Origin: Mangrovivirga cuniculi
GTDB taxonomy: Bacteria; Bacteroidota; Bacteroidia; Cytophagales; Cyclobacteriaceae
Assembly: GCF_005166025.1 (NCBI RefSeq)
Contig: NZ_CP028923.1
Coordinates: forward strand, 3,908,001-3,972,000
DNA: 64,000 bases
Direction of reading: 5' to 3'
The notes beneath the pieces were generated by a model. The model had not been told where the DNA came from. It did no database searches and saw only the letters and a list, made by a program, of their open reading frames with translations. Positions 1 to 8,685 of the stretch are shown here, one piece after another; position 1 is the first letter of the stretch; each line of letters begins with the position of its first letter. Made by a program: the position numbers and the translations under genes.

Positions 1-1
1 T

Positions 2-1318
2 ACCGTTGAAGGTCCTCAGAATATCTTCGAAAATATGATAAGGGTGAACAGACTTAGCCTTTTTCTTTCGATATTATTAATCATTGCCACCTTACTAACT
101 ATTCTGATCACTTCATTTGAAAAACCATTTAAAGAAGAAAAAAAGGGTGAAGGAGAATATTTTTCATTATTGACCCTTATCACCCTGGGATCCATTCTGA
201 TGGTAAAAGCAAATCATTTCTTAATGTTTTTCCTTGCTATTGAAACAGTCAGTATGGGTTCTTACCTGATCGCAGGATTCAGATTTGATAAAAAAGGATC
301 TGAAGGAGCAATGAAATACGTATTATTCGGAGCTTTTGCTTCTGCGATAATGCTGTATGGAATCAGCTTACTTTATGGGTACACGAATAGCTTCGGCTTT
401 ATTGATCTGACAGAAATAGCTGCTCAGGGCAGGCAAATTGACTTTGGACTGGGTTTCGCCTTGATAATGATTATTTCAGGCCTGTTCTTTAAAATATCTA
501 TTTTCCCATTTCATGTATGGGTGCCTGATGTTTATAAGGCTGCACCGACAAGTATTACCGCCTTCTTTTCGATAGTTCCAAAAATCGCGGGATTAATGAT
601 GATGTTCAACATTGTTAATCGGATGGGAATAAATGATCTTGAAATATCATCGATTTCCCTTCACCTTGATGAAATGCTTGGGATCGCTGCAATATTTACC
701 TTGATTGTATCTAATTTTTCAGCTATCTGGCAAAAAAGTGGCAAACGAATGATGGCTTATTCAAGCATCAGTCATGCCGGTTTTATGATGATAGCTATAT
801 TATCCCTGACAGAAATGGGACTCTATGCCCTGTTATTCTATATTTTTGTTTACATACTGATGAATTACGGGGTGTTCTTTATCCTGATAAAGTTGGAAAA
901 TGCCACGGGTTCTGATGAAATCAAAGACTTTAAAGGAATGGGAAAAGCAGCTCCTGTAGCGTCAACTGCTTTAGTGATTTTAATGATCTCACTGACCGGC
1001 CTGCCACCTACTGCAGGTTTTACTGCTAAATTCATCCTGTTTACCACAGTATGGGAGAATTTTGAATTATCTGGACAGTATATATATTTGTTTTTATTGT
1101 TAATCGGCCTGGGAATTTCAGTGGTAGCCTTGTTCTATTATTTAAGGATCCCGTATTTTATGTATTTCAAAGAATCTGAAGATAAAAGGGAGCCGGTGAC
1201 TTTTAATTTATTTGAATTAATATTTCTGTTATTTCTTACAACGCCAATTTTTCTACTATTCTTCCAACCTGATTGGTTGTTCGACGTAATTAATAGTATT
1301 AATTTTGCATCCAATTAA
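2..1318 (+). CDS. nuoN: NADH-quinone oxidoreductase subunit N, 5' end outside window
   Basis: This is a membrane subunit of respiratory complex I, one of the antiporter-like proton-pumping subunits. The reading frame is open from base 2 through the left edge, and the Met at 35 lies inside the usual N-terminal helix region, so the true start is upstream of the window. About 439 residues are visible, against roughly 460-490 for the family. They form a chain of about 12 hydrophobic helices, with the family motif FHVWVPDVYKAAPT near 170 and a conserved stretch AYSSISHAGF near 245. purF follows after 12 nt. Other nuo genes presumably lie to the left. The assignment is secure. Confidence 0.93.
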   Translation, partial: TVEGPQNIFENMIRVNRLSLFLSILLIIATLLTILITSFEKPFKEEKKGEGEYFSLLTLITLGSILMVKANHFLMFFLAIETVSMGSYLIAGFRFDKKGSEGAMKYVLFGAFASAIMLYGISLLYGYTNSFGFIDLTEIAAQGRQIDFGLGFALIMIISGLFFKISIFPFHVWVPDVYKAAPTSITAFFSIVPKIAGLMMMFNIVNRMGINDLEISSISLHLDEMLGIAAIFTLIVSNFSAIWQKSGKRMMAYSSISHAGFMMIAILSLTEMGLYALLFYIFVYILMNYGVFFILIKLENATGSDEIKDFKGMGKAAPVASTALVILMISLTGLPPTAGFTAKFILFTTVWENFELSGQYIYLFLLLIGLGISVVALFYYLRIPYFMYFKESEDKREPVTFNLFELIFLLFLTTPIFLLFFQPDWLFDVINSINFASN

Positions 1319-1330
1319 GAAGGGGACCGA

Positions 1331-3216
1331 ATGAGCGATTCTATTAAACACGAATGTGGTATTGCAATGTTAAGATTGCGAAAGCCACTATCTTACTACT
1401 TCGAAAAGTATGGCACACCGACCTACGCCATGAGTAAAATGTATCTGTTGATGGAAAAACAACACAACAGAGGACAGGATGGAGCAGGTATTGCCAATTT
1501 CAAACTGGATACTAAACCTGGTCAGCGATATATCAGCAGGTACAGATCAATTGATACCAACCCGATTCAGGATATATTCAGAAAAGTAACTAAGAAGTAC
1601 AGAAAAGGAATTAAAAACGGGGGTGATAAATTTTATGATCCCGATTGGTTTAAAGAAAATGTGGCTTTTTCAGGAGAAGTCTGGCTCGGACATTTGAGAT
1701 ACGGGACTCATGGAACCAACAGCATTGAAAACTGCCATCCTAAGTTACGTCAGAATAACTGGAGAAGTAGAAACCTGGCAGTAGCGGGAAACTTTAATAT
1801 GACCAATGTCGATGAGCTATTCGACATTCTTGTTAAGCTTGGTCAGCACCCGAAAGAAAAAGCCGATACTGTCACTGTTCTTGAGAAAATCGGTCATTTC
1901 CTCGACGACGAAAATCAAAAGATTTTTGAAAAATATAAAGGTGAACTCTCAAATATTGAGATCACTGAACGAATTGAAACTGAACTTGATATTCAACGCA
2001 TTCTTCAGCGTGCTTGTAAAGACTTCGATGGTGGATATGCCATGGCAGGATTAGTTGGATCGGGAGCATCGTTTGTTGCTCGTGATCCATCAGGTATCAG
2101 ACCGGCTTATTATTATGCGGATGACGAAATAGTCGTTGTAGCTTCAGAAAAACCGGCAATCAAAACAGCCTTTGGCATGGATTATTCTGAAATTCATGAG
2201 ATCAAACCTGGCTATGCATTAATAATAGAAAAGATGGTTCGTATTCTGAAAAACCTTTCAGAGACCCATTAGAGAAGAAATCATGTAGCTTCGAAAGAAT
2301 TTATTTCAGCAGAGGCAATGATCCTGAGATATACAACGAAAGAAAAGACCTGGGCAAACTATTGCTGCCTCAGATCTTTGAATCAATTGATTACGACCTT
2401 AAAAACACTGTATTCTCGTATATCCCTAATACTGCAGAGACTTCATTTCTCGGTATGATGGAAGGAATAGATGAGTACCTGGCTAATTACAGGAAAGACA
2501 GAATTATAAAAGGTGATCTCAATGAAGATGAGTTGAGAGACCTGATGCTTTTACATCCAAGAGTTGAAAAACTTGTCTTAAAGGATGCAAAACTCAGAAC
2601 TTTCATTACAGATGACAATGCCAGGGATGACCTGGTTTCAAATGTTTACGACACTACTTATGAGGTAATCAATAAAAATGTTGATACCCTTGTGGTGATC
2701 GATGACAGTATTGTTCGTGGAACTACATTAGAAAAATCAATTCTCCGCACCCTTGACAGACTTGAGCCAAAGAGAATTATTATCGTTTCATCCGCTCCAC
2801 AAATCCGATTCCCTGATTGTTATGGAATCGATATGTCCAGGATGAAAGAGTTCATTGCTTTCAGAGCAGTACTTGAATTGCTCAAGGAACGCGGAATGGA
2901 TAATCTCATTGATGAGGTATATGAAAAATGTAAAGTTGCTGTAGAAGAGCGATCAAATGTTAATTACGTGAAAGAACTTTACGAACCATTTACGGACAAT
3001 GAGATCAGCGAAAGAATAGCAAAGATCGTTACCCCGGAAAATATGAAGGCTGAAGTATCTGTTATCTATCAGACAGTTGATAGCTTACATAAGGCTTGTC
3101 CTAATCATACTGGAGACTGGTATTTCACAGGAGATTTTCCTACCCCTGGAGGCATGTACGTGGTAAACAAAGCCTTCTTGTATTTTATGGAAGGAAAAAC
3201 AGTTAGAGCTTACTAA
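1331..3216 (+). CDS. purF: Amidophosphoribosyltransferase, frame broken by one base
   Basis: It catalyses the first committed step of purine synthesis, making phosphoribosylamine from PRPP and glutamine. The N-terminal glutaminase has an eight-residue propeptide before the nucleophile (HECGI, Cys9), then RGQDGAGI and GNFNMTN. The C-terminal phosphoribosyltransferase half has the PRPP loop VVIDDSIVRGTT at about 2692-2727. The frame breaks in an A run at 2229-2232: one added A joins the halves into a continuous protein of 628 residues, the usual length for the Bacteroidota form. As read, the first half stops at 2272. Because the gene is normally needed for purine synthesis and everything else is intact, I take this as a sequence error, not a pseudogene. 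It sits 12 nt behind nuoN. Confidence 0.93.
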
Positions 3217-3240
3217 ATAAGTAAACATCAATATAAAATG

Positions 3241-3270
3241 AGGCAAGTGTTCAAAGCACTTGCCTTTTTT
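3241..3270 (+). terminator. Rho-independent terminator after purF
   Basis: A perfect 9-bp stem (AGGCAAGTG at 3241-3249, CACTTGCCT at 3257-3265) with a 7-nt loop is followed by a T run. It lies 25 nt after the purF stop codon. Confidence 0.85.
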
Positions 3271-3357
3271 ATTTGTTTTAATTATATTTGTCTATTACAT
3301 TGTTCATAAATGAAAAGAGATTTCCATATATCTTGTAAGCCTCTGGGGCTTTTAAAT

Positions 3358-3380
3358 TTACAGCCAATCTTTGACTGTTA
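3358..3380 (+). promoter_or_regulatory. Palindromic operator upstream of the isoaspartyl peptidase gene (copy 1 of 3)
   Basis: The left arm TTACAGCCAA (3358-3367) and right arm TTGACTGTTA (3371-3380) are inverted repeats with 8 of 10 positions matching, around the centre TCT. The 23-bp site is identical, in the orientation of the downstream gene, to the one at 42680-42702 upstream of susC, and 20 of 23 bases match the one at 44843-44865. It lies 74 nt before the gene's ATG. The regulator is not known. The repeated occurrence is seen directly; its role as an operator is inferred. Confidence 0.7.
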
Positions 3381-3454
3381 GTTACTATTTCATCTCCTGA
3401 ATGTTCCTGATTCGGAACAATGCTTCATTTATTACTAACAATTAAGACTCGAAA

Positions 3455-4392
3455 ATGTCAAAAATACAAGATATGCCCTTGCTATTCACGGGGGTGCTGG
3501 CACTATTCTCAAAGAGCATATGACCAGCGAAAAAGAAAAAGGATATAGATCTGCACTTGAAACTGCACTTAAGGCTGGTGAAAAAATTTTAGAAAAAGGA
3601 GGCTCAGCAAGTGATGCAGTAACAGAAGCTGTTGCGAGCATGGAAGATAGTGAACTGTTTAATGCAGGGAAAGGATCTGTCTTCACAAATAATGAAGATC
3701 ATGAACTCGAAGCTTCTATTATGGATGGTAAGACACTCAATGCCGGAGCGATCTGTAGTGTAAAACATATAAAAAATCCCATAAAATTGTCAAGGGTGAT
3801 CATGGATGATCCGGAATTTGTTTTTCTGGCTGGAGAAGGAGCAGAAGAGTATGCAGAAAAAAAAGGATTCAGTCTCGTAAGTAATGATTATTTCTTTTCA
3901 GAGTTCAGATATAATCAGCTCAAGAGTATAAAAAACGAGGGCTCGATGAAACTCGATCATGACAGTGATAAAAAATTTGGTACTGTTGGTGCTGTAGCGA
4001 TCGATAAATATGGAACCATTGCAGGAGCAACAAGTACCGGGGGACTCACAAATAAAAAATACGGACGTATTGGTGATAGCCCTGTTATAGGCAGTGGTGT
4101 TTACGCAGATAATGAAACATGTGCTATAAGTTGCACAGGGTATGGAGAATTCTTCCTCAGAGCTGTAACGGCATATGATATTGCAGCGACCATGAAATAC
4201 AAGAACGTTTCCTTACAAAAGGCTGCAGATGAGGTGATCATCGAAAAAATGACACGGTTTGGAGGTGAAGGAGGAGTTATAGGTATAGACTCTTCAGGTA
4301 ATATAGTTTTTTCATTCAATTCCGAAGGTATGTACAGGGGAATGGTAAAAGAAGGAGAAGAGATAAAAACCATGATTTATAAAGATAACTGA
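3455..4392 (+). CDS. Isoaspartyl peptidase / plant-type L-asparaginase, frame broken near the start
   Basis: An Ntn-hydrolase of the family that removes N-terminal beta-linked aspartate from dipeptides and can hydrolyse asparagine. It is made as a precursor that cleaves itself before a Thr nucleophile, seen here in KKFGTVGAVAID (Thr codon 3982-3984). Other family marks are AIHGGAGT near the start, LFNAGKGSVF, and GGLTNKKYGRIGDSP. The start MSKNTRY at 3455 needs one extra A in the run at 3460-3464; without it the first in-frame Met is at 3520, after the conserved HGGAG strand. The repaired protein has 312 residues. A palindrome shared with the cyanophycinase/susC cluster at 42-45 kb lies in its promoter, which suggests it finishes the breakdown of beta-aspartyl peptides from that system. 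Confidence 0.88.
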
Positions 4393-4529
4393 CCAAAATG
4401 CCATCTAAAAGGTACCTTTTTTAATAAAACACCTAAATCAGACCACCTTTTCTATTATTTCACGTTTGTTATACTAACTAATAAAATTGAAAAGCAGTAT
4501 GATTAAATTCTAGCCTCAATAACTTAAAG

Positions 4530-4556
4530 GTTTATTTACAATTCAATTGTATAAAC
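4530..4556. promoter_or_regulatory. Dyad upstream of the pirin gene
   Basis: The arms GTTTAT..ACAATT and AATTGT-ATAAAC are inverted repeats about a single central C, with a 2-nt bulge in the left arm. The site ends 36 nt before the pirin start. It could be an operator, but AT-rich dyads also arise by chance. Confidence 0.3.
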
Positions 4557-4592
4557 AAGTTTAATTATATTAGATGCTGAGCCAAAATTAAC

Positions 4593-5451
4593 ATGGAAAA
4601 GGAACGGTCTATTGAATATAAAGTTAGCGCATTAAAAACTCGTGTTGGCAATCATCCCATTCTACAGGCATTCCCTCAACCTGGAATGGATCACGCCAAC
4701 CCTTTTTTGTTATTACACCATTTAAAAATAGACAGGCATTCCGGAGATCATCCATTGCTTTATGTCCCCCACATCCTCACAGGGGGTTCTGTCCAGTTTC
4801 ACTTGTTTTCGAAGGTGCTGTGGAACATAAAGACAGTCTTGGTAATGAGGAAGTCATTGAAGAAGGAGGAGTTCAATGGATTACTGCCGGTAAAGGTATT
4901 ATTCACAGTGAAAAAGAAGCGCTTAAAGAATCCGGAAAAAAATATTGCGATTTCCAGCTAATTCAACTTTGGATAAACCTCAGGGAAGAGGACAAGCTAA
5001 GTGAACCCTCATATCTTCCTCTAACCAGAAATCAACTACCTAAAGTTCCTTTCCAAGGAAGAGAATCAGAGGTAAAGCTTATTTCCGGAAATTACAGAAG
5101 TATTGTCGGACCTGAAAGGCGTACTTCTGACATCAATATATTCACCATCGAAAGTGTAAAAGGAGAACATTTGTGCTTTGATTTGCCTCACAAACACCAG
5201 GTAATCGTTTACCAGCTAGAAGGTGTATCAAGAATCGGAAATGATTTTATCGAGCCTGGGATCTGGTCTATTTCGAACCGGAAAAAGGAAAAATAAAAAT
5301 CTCTATTTTAGAATCAGGTAAAATCCTACTGCTTTCAGCTGAACAATGGAAAGAAAAAGTGGTAGCCCATGGTCCGTTTGTTATGAATAGGGAAATTGAA
5401 ATTATGGAAGCAATAAGAGATTTTGAAACCGGGCAAATGGGAAGAATGTGA
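4593..5451 (+). CDS. Pirin family protein, two frame breaks
   Basis: A bicupin of the pirin family, whose bacterial members bind metal and may act as quercetin dioxygenases or redox sensors. The metal ligands are visible once the frame is restored: HPHRGF in the first cupin and GIIHSEK further on. One missing C in the run at 4766-4770 restores VPPHPHRGF, and one missing G at 5258-5260 restores EPGDLVYFEPEKG and the C-terminal GPFVMN motif. The repaired protein has 286 residues, the normal size. Both breaks are homopolymer losses, so this is probably an intact gene. Its stop codon directly abuts that of the convergent RNA methylase gene. The substrate cannot be told. Confidence 0.85.
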
Positions 5452-5960
5452 TCAGTTTGAAGACTTCTGCCTGATAATCTCAAATAAACTGACCGATAAT
5501 GCATTAACAACATTTAGAGAAGAACCTTTACCAAAAAGAGGAATCATCACTGCCTCATCACATAATGCCAGAATATCTGCAGATACCCCCTCGATTCGTT
5601 TCCGATTATAATTACAATTTTATCCATTGCTCCACAATCAAATTTTCTGAGATCGATACTTTCATTCGTCAATTCGACAGCAACGATATGATAACCGGCT
5701 TCTTTGTAATCATTTATATGCTGACCTAATGAAGAAAGGAATTCGAATTCTATCCTTTCATATGCTGATCTTGATACTCTCTTAGATTTCTTAGATAGTT
5801 CTTTTGTTTCAGATTTAAACATCACCTTTTGAACCCCGAATCCATCCGCAACTCTAAGGATCATACCAATGTTATCAGCGTTTTCAACATCATCGCATAT
5901 TAATACGATTTGATTATCGTGATTTTTAATTGGTGTTTCCTGGTGATTAAGCTGTTTCAA
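5452..5960 (-). CDS. SpoU/TrmH family RNA methyltransferase, one frame break
   Basis: A short SPOUT-fold enzyme that would add a 2'-O-methyl group to tRNA or rRNA using S-adenosylmethionine. Visible motifs are ENADNIGMILRVADGFGV near the N-terminus, IIIGNESRG in the middle, and IPLFGKGSSLNVVNALS, which forms the knotted cofactor site. The last part is in frame only if one base is added to the C run at 5586-5590 (a G run on the coding strand); as read the protein ends early at 5547. The repaired length is 169 residues. It starts 10 nt after the LytTR regulator gene, so it is probably the last gene of that operon. The target RNA is unknown. Confidence 0.85.
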
Positions 5961-5970
5961 AACCTCTCTG

Positions 5971-6714
5971 TTACAATCCTAATTTTTCTCTTAACAAACT
6001 ATAACCATTTTTTGAAACACCTAATCTCTCTCCATTCTTAGTGATAAGGACATACTGTTGCTTCTCCAATGGTTCAATTCGCTCAATAAAATCAGCATTT
6101 ACAAGGCTCGAACGATGTATGCGATAAAACTGATCAGGCGGTAAAACTCCCTCAAGGTATTTTAGAGTCGTTTGTTTTAAAAATTTACCCGAAGAATGAA
6201 TAATATTAACATAATCGTCATCAGCAGTAAAACAGATAATTTCTTCAATAGGAAAAACATGAACTTTGCTACCCTGTTTAACAGCTATTCGGTTAAGAAA
6301 TTCATTTTCATCTCCGATCATCCTTTTAGAAAGCTTTGAATAATCGGCTTTTTCTCCTGAATTAATTTTATTTCGCGCTCTTTCGATAGCAGAAGATAAT
6401 CTTTCCTCTTCGATTGGTTTTAGTAGATAATCAATAGCCTCCAATTCAAATGCTTTCACAGCGTATTGATCATAAGCTGTAATAAAGATTACCTGGGGTG
6501 GTTCATCTAACAACTCCAGCATCTCAAGTCCATTAAGCCGTGGCATATGGATATCCAGAAAAACCAGGTCCGGATTTAAATCTTTAATACTTTTAATACC
6601 ACTGAATCCATCTGATACAGCACCAATCAATTCAATATCATCATAATTATCAAGATAATATTTAAGAATATCAGTTGCCGGTTTTTCATCTTCTACAATA
6701 AGTACTTTAATCAT
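5971..6714 (-). CDS. LytTR-family response regulator
   Basis: A two-component regulator of 247 residues. The receiver domain (about 1-120) has the acidic pocket VEDE and the phosphoacceptor Asp54 in LVFLDIHMP, with the conserved KP near 104. A LytTR DNA-binding domain follows (about 140-245: VKQGSKVHVFPIEEI, FYRIHRSSLVN). Its ATG overlaps the TAA of the histidine kinase gene by one base, so the two are translationally coupled and form a cognate pair. Targets are unknown; the LiaF-like protein at the head of the operon suggests envelope stress. Confidence 0.93.
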   Translation of the reverse strand: MIKVLIVEDEKPATDILKYYLDNYDDIELIGAVSDGFSGIKSIKDLNPDLVFLDIHMPRLNGLEMLELLDEPPQVIFITAYDQYAVKAFELEAIDYLLKPIEEERLSSAIERARNKINSGEKADYSKLSKRMIGDENEFLNRIAVKQGSKVHVFPIEEIICFTADDDYVNIIHSSGKFLKQTTLKYLEGVLPPDQFYRIHRSSLVNADFIERIEPLEKQQYVLITKNGERLGVSKNGYSLLREKLGL

Positions 6715-7751
6715 TAATATTGTTCGTCCAATGGAAAATAAAGATTAACGGTGAATTTACCATCTCCTTTTGAAATGTTCAACAAGTCTTTTCTGCCGTA
6801 AATTAAATTTAATTGCTTCCTGACATTTTCCAGTCCCCAACCCGTACCTTTTTTATGTCCTGGCATTTCTCCTACATCATTTGAAATAGCCGCTTTAAAC
6901 ATTCCTTCGCTTACCCTGCCTTTGAATGTGATCAATATTGGCTTGCTACTTTCATTTACCCCATGTTTAATGGCATTTTCAATTAAAGGCTGAAAAATAA
7001 AAACCGGTATTTTAACTTCTCCACGGTTATATTCCAGATCCTCTATCCATTCAAGCCGATCTCCAAAACGCAGCTTTTCTAATGATATATACCTCCGGAT
7101 TTGTTCTAATTCATCTTCGAGGAAAACAATCTTTTCAGTTCTCTTAGATAAAATAGTCCGAAGAAAAGCAGACAATTTTCCCAGATATTCAGGCATTTTA
7201 CGATTATCGGTAATACTTAAAGCTGCTAATGAATTCAAGGCATTGAATAAGAAATGAGGATTTAACCTGGCCTTAAGTAGATTTAATTCAACCTCATTCT
7301 TTTGGGCTTTCCAATCAGCTTCAGCCATAATTTGTTCCCTGAAGGCTTTATAATAATAGGTACTATAAAAATATATAAGAGTACCGATAAAAGCTGGTAC
7401 AGAAACTAATAGTTTAAGGTATAATGATTCATTAATAAAAGGGACTGGTTCTCCTGTAATTAAAAAACTTATTCCTCTGGACCCCATGTGGGCGCCAAAA
7501 ATTATCATTATAGTCAGAATCAAATAAGAGATTATCAACTGAAATAATTTTTGAAATCCCGGATTTAAGAAATTGATAATTTGAGGAATGGGCAGGAATA
7601 AAATTGATGCAAAGATAAAAAAACTAATATTTGACGTATAAATAACGGACTTTTGCCCTCCAAGAACTTTTAGTTCAACGTAAGAGAGCAAAAGCCCGAT
7701 TAAAATATAAATTATAAGTAATCCTGAGGATGATTTTAGTTTTTCAGACAT
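6714..7751 (-). CDS. LytS/YehU-type sensor histidine kinase
   Basis: A membrane kinase of 345 residues. Four hydrophobic helices fill the first 135 residues, with no large outer domain. The His_kinase box follows (RLNPHFLFNALNSL, probable phosphoacceptor His166), then an ATPase domain with the N box QPLIENAIKHG and the G box GTGWGLENV. With so little exposed sequence it may sense a membrane state or a partner protein. It lies between the LiaF-like gene (6 nt upstream) and the LytTR regulator (1-nt overlap). The stimulus cannot be read from the sequence. Confidence 0.92.
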   Translation of the reverse strand: MSEKLKSSSGLLIIYILIGLLLSYVELKVLGGQKSVIYTSNISFFIFASILFLPIPQIINFLNPGFQKLFQLIISYLILTIMIIFGAHMGSRGISFLITGEPVPFINESLYLKLLVSVPAFIGTLIYFYSTYYYKAFREQIMAEADWKAQKNEVELNLLKARLNPHFLFNALNSLAALSITDNRKMPEYLGKLSAFLRTILSKRTEKIVFLEDELEQIRRYISLEKLRFGDRLEWIEDLEYNRGEVKIPVFIFQPLIENAIKHGVNESSKPILITFKGRVSEGMFKAAISNDVGEMPGHKKGTGWGLENVRKQLNLIYGRKDLLNISKGDGKFTVNLYFPLDEQY

Positions 7752-7757
7752 TTGTAT

Positions 7758-8486
7758 TTACACTGTTCTGGGTCTTTTCGGATAAGATCTTATCTCCATG
7801 CCACCAAATAACACTGTCCCTGTAAGTTTCAACACTGGCCTTTCTTCTTCACCCGTTTCGCTTACAATATAACCATCTGTTCTAATTCTTTTATCACTAT
7901 ATCCTCCAAATGCCGCTGAAAGATCATTTTTAATTATCCAATGTGACGGAACTGCCAGATCAATACCACCGAACATTACAAATACATTTAATTCATTTGT
8001 ACCTGGCCCCAGTTTTGCATTGGTTAGATCAATATCCGAGCCACCAAAAATTGCTGTCATCTTTCCACCCTTAAACGATTCGCTATCGTAATATCTCTCA
8101 CCTCCACCAAAAAATGACAGATCGTCAATTTCATCCGGAGAAGGTTCGTCATCACTCAACTTTTTTTTTCCACCAGTAATTATACCTGCGTGACGCAAAA
8201 ATATCGATGCACCGATTATAATCAGGATTGTCGGCCAAAGAACTGCCCAGCTTATGCGTGGAAAGTCAATCAGGTCATTTAAAAGACTAATACCTCCTAT
8301 AGCAAGGAATATTACTCCGGGGGTTTTATTTCTTTCTCCAATTAATAAAACTGTACCGATGGCAATAAATATCATCTCCCAACCAAAAAACTCCCTGGGA
8401 AGAATATCTATTCCTAAGTTTCTTAATAAATAGGCTATACCTATTAGTAATAATACAATGCCGACGTATGCTTTCCTATTTTTCAT
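7758..8486 (-). CDS. LiaF-like membrane protein with N-terminal LiaI/LiaF transmembrane region
   Basis: A protein of 242 residues. The first 105 contain four short membrane segments (KAYVGIVLLLIGIAYLL and onward); the rest is a soluble beta-rich domain of the LiaF C-terminal type (GGSDIDLTNAKL, FGGIDLAVPSHW, LFGGMEIRS). In Firmicutes, LiaF inhibits the LiaSR two-component system that answers cell-wall stress. Here it heads an operon with a kinase and a regulator, so a similar damping role is plausible but inferred. It is divergent from the T9SS protein at 8686. Confidence 0.82.
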   Translation of the reverse strand: MKNRKAYVGIVLLLIGIAYLLRNLGIDILPREFFGWEMIFIAIGTVLLIGERNKTPGVIFLAIGGISLLNDLIDFPRISWAVLWPTILIIIGASIFLRHAGIITGGKKKLSDDEPSPDEIDDLSFFGGGERYYDSESFKGGKMTAIFGGSDIDLTNAKLGPGTNELNVFVMFGGIDLAVPSHWIIKNDLSAAFGGYSDKRIRTDGYIVSETGEEERPVLKLTGTVLFGGMEIRSYPKRPRTV

Positions 8487-8685
8487 AATCTTGTGATTTA
8501 TAGTTTTGAAGGTAAGTGAGTATTATTATTTATCACAGACTAAATCGGTAAAGCGACTTTTTAGCAGGGTGAATGGATACACGTTCCAAATCCATCAAAA
8601 AGTTGTACTATTTGGATATTTTATTATTTTTTCAGTAATTAAACTTCTATTAGTACAATAGTCATTTTTTAAGGCACCACAACTT

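Noticed and set aside
2273-2361. Treating the two purF halves, and the halves of glpD, pirin, YfcC and cyanophycinase, as separate genes or true pseudogenes
   Set aside because: Each pair joins into one family-length protein by adding a single base in a homopolymer, and the region between the halves codes for conserved residues in the repaired frame.
4407-4420. Self-complementary AAAAGGTACCTTTT after the isoaspartyl peptidase gene as a terminator
   Set aside because: The palindrome leaves almost no loop, the stem is short and AT-rich, and only two more T follow; too weak to call.
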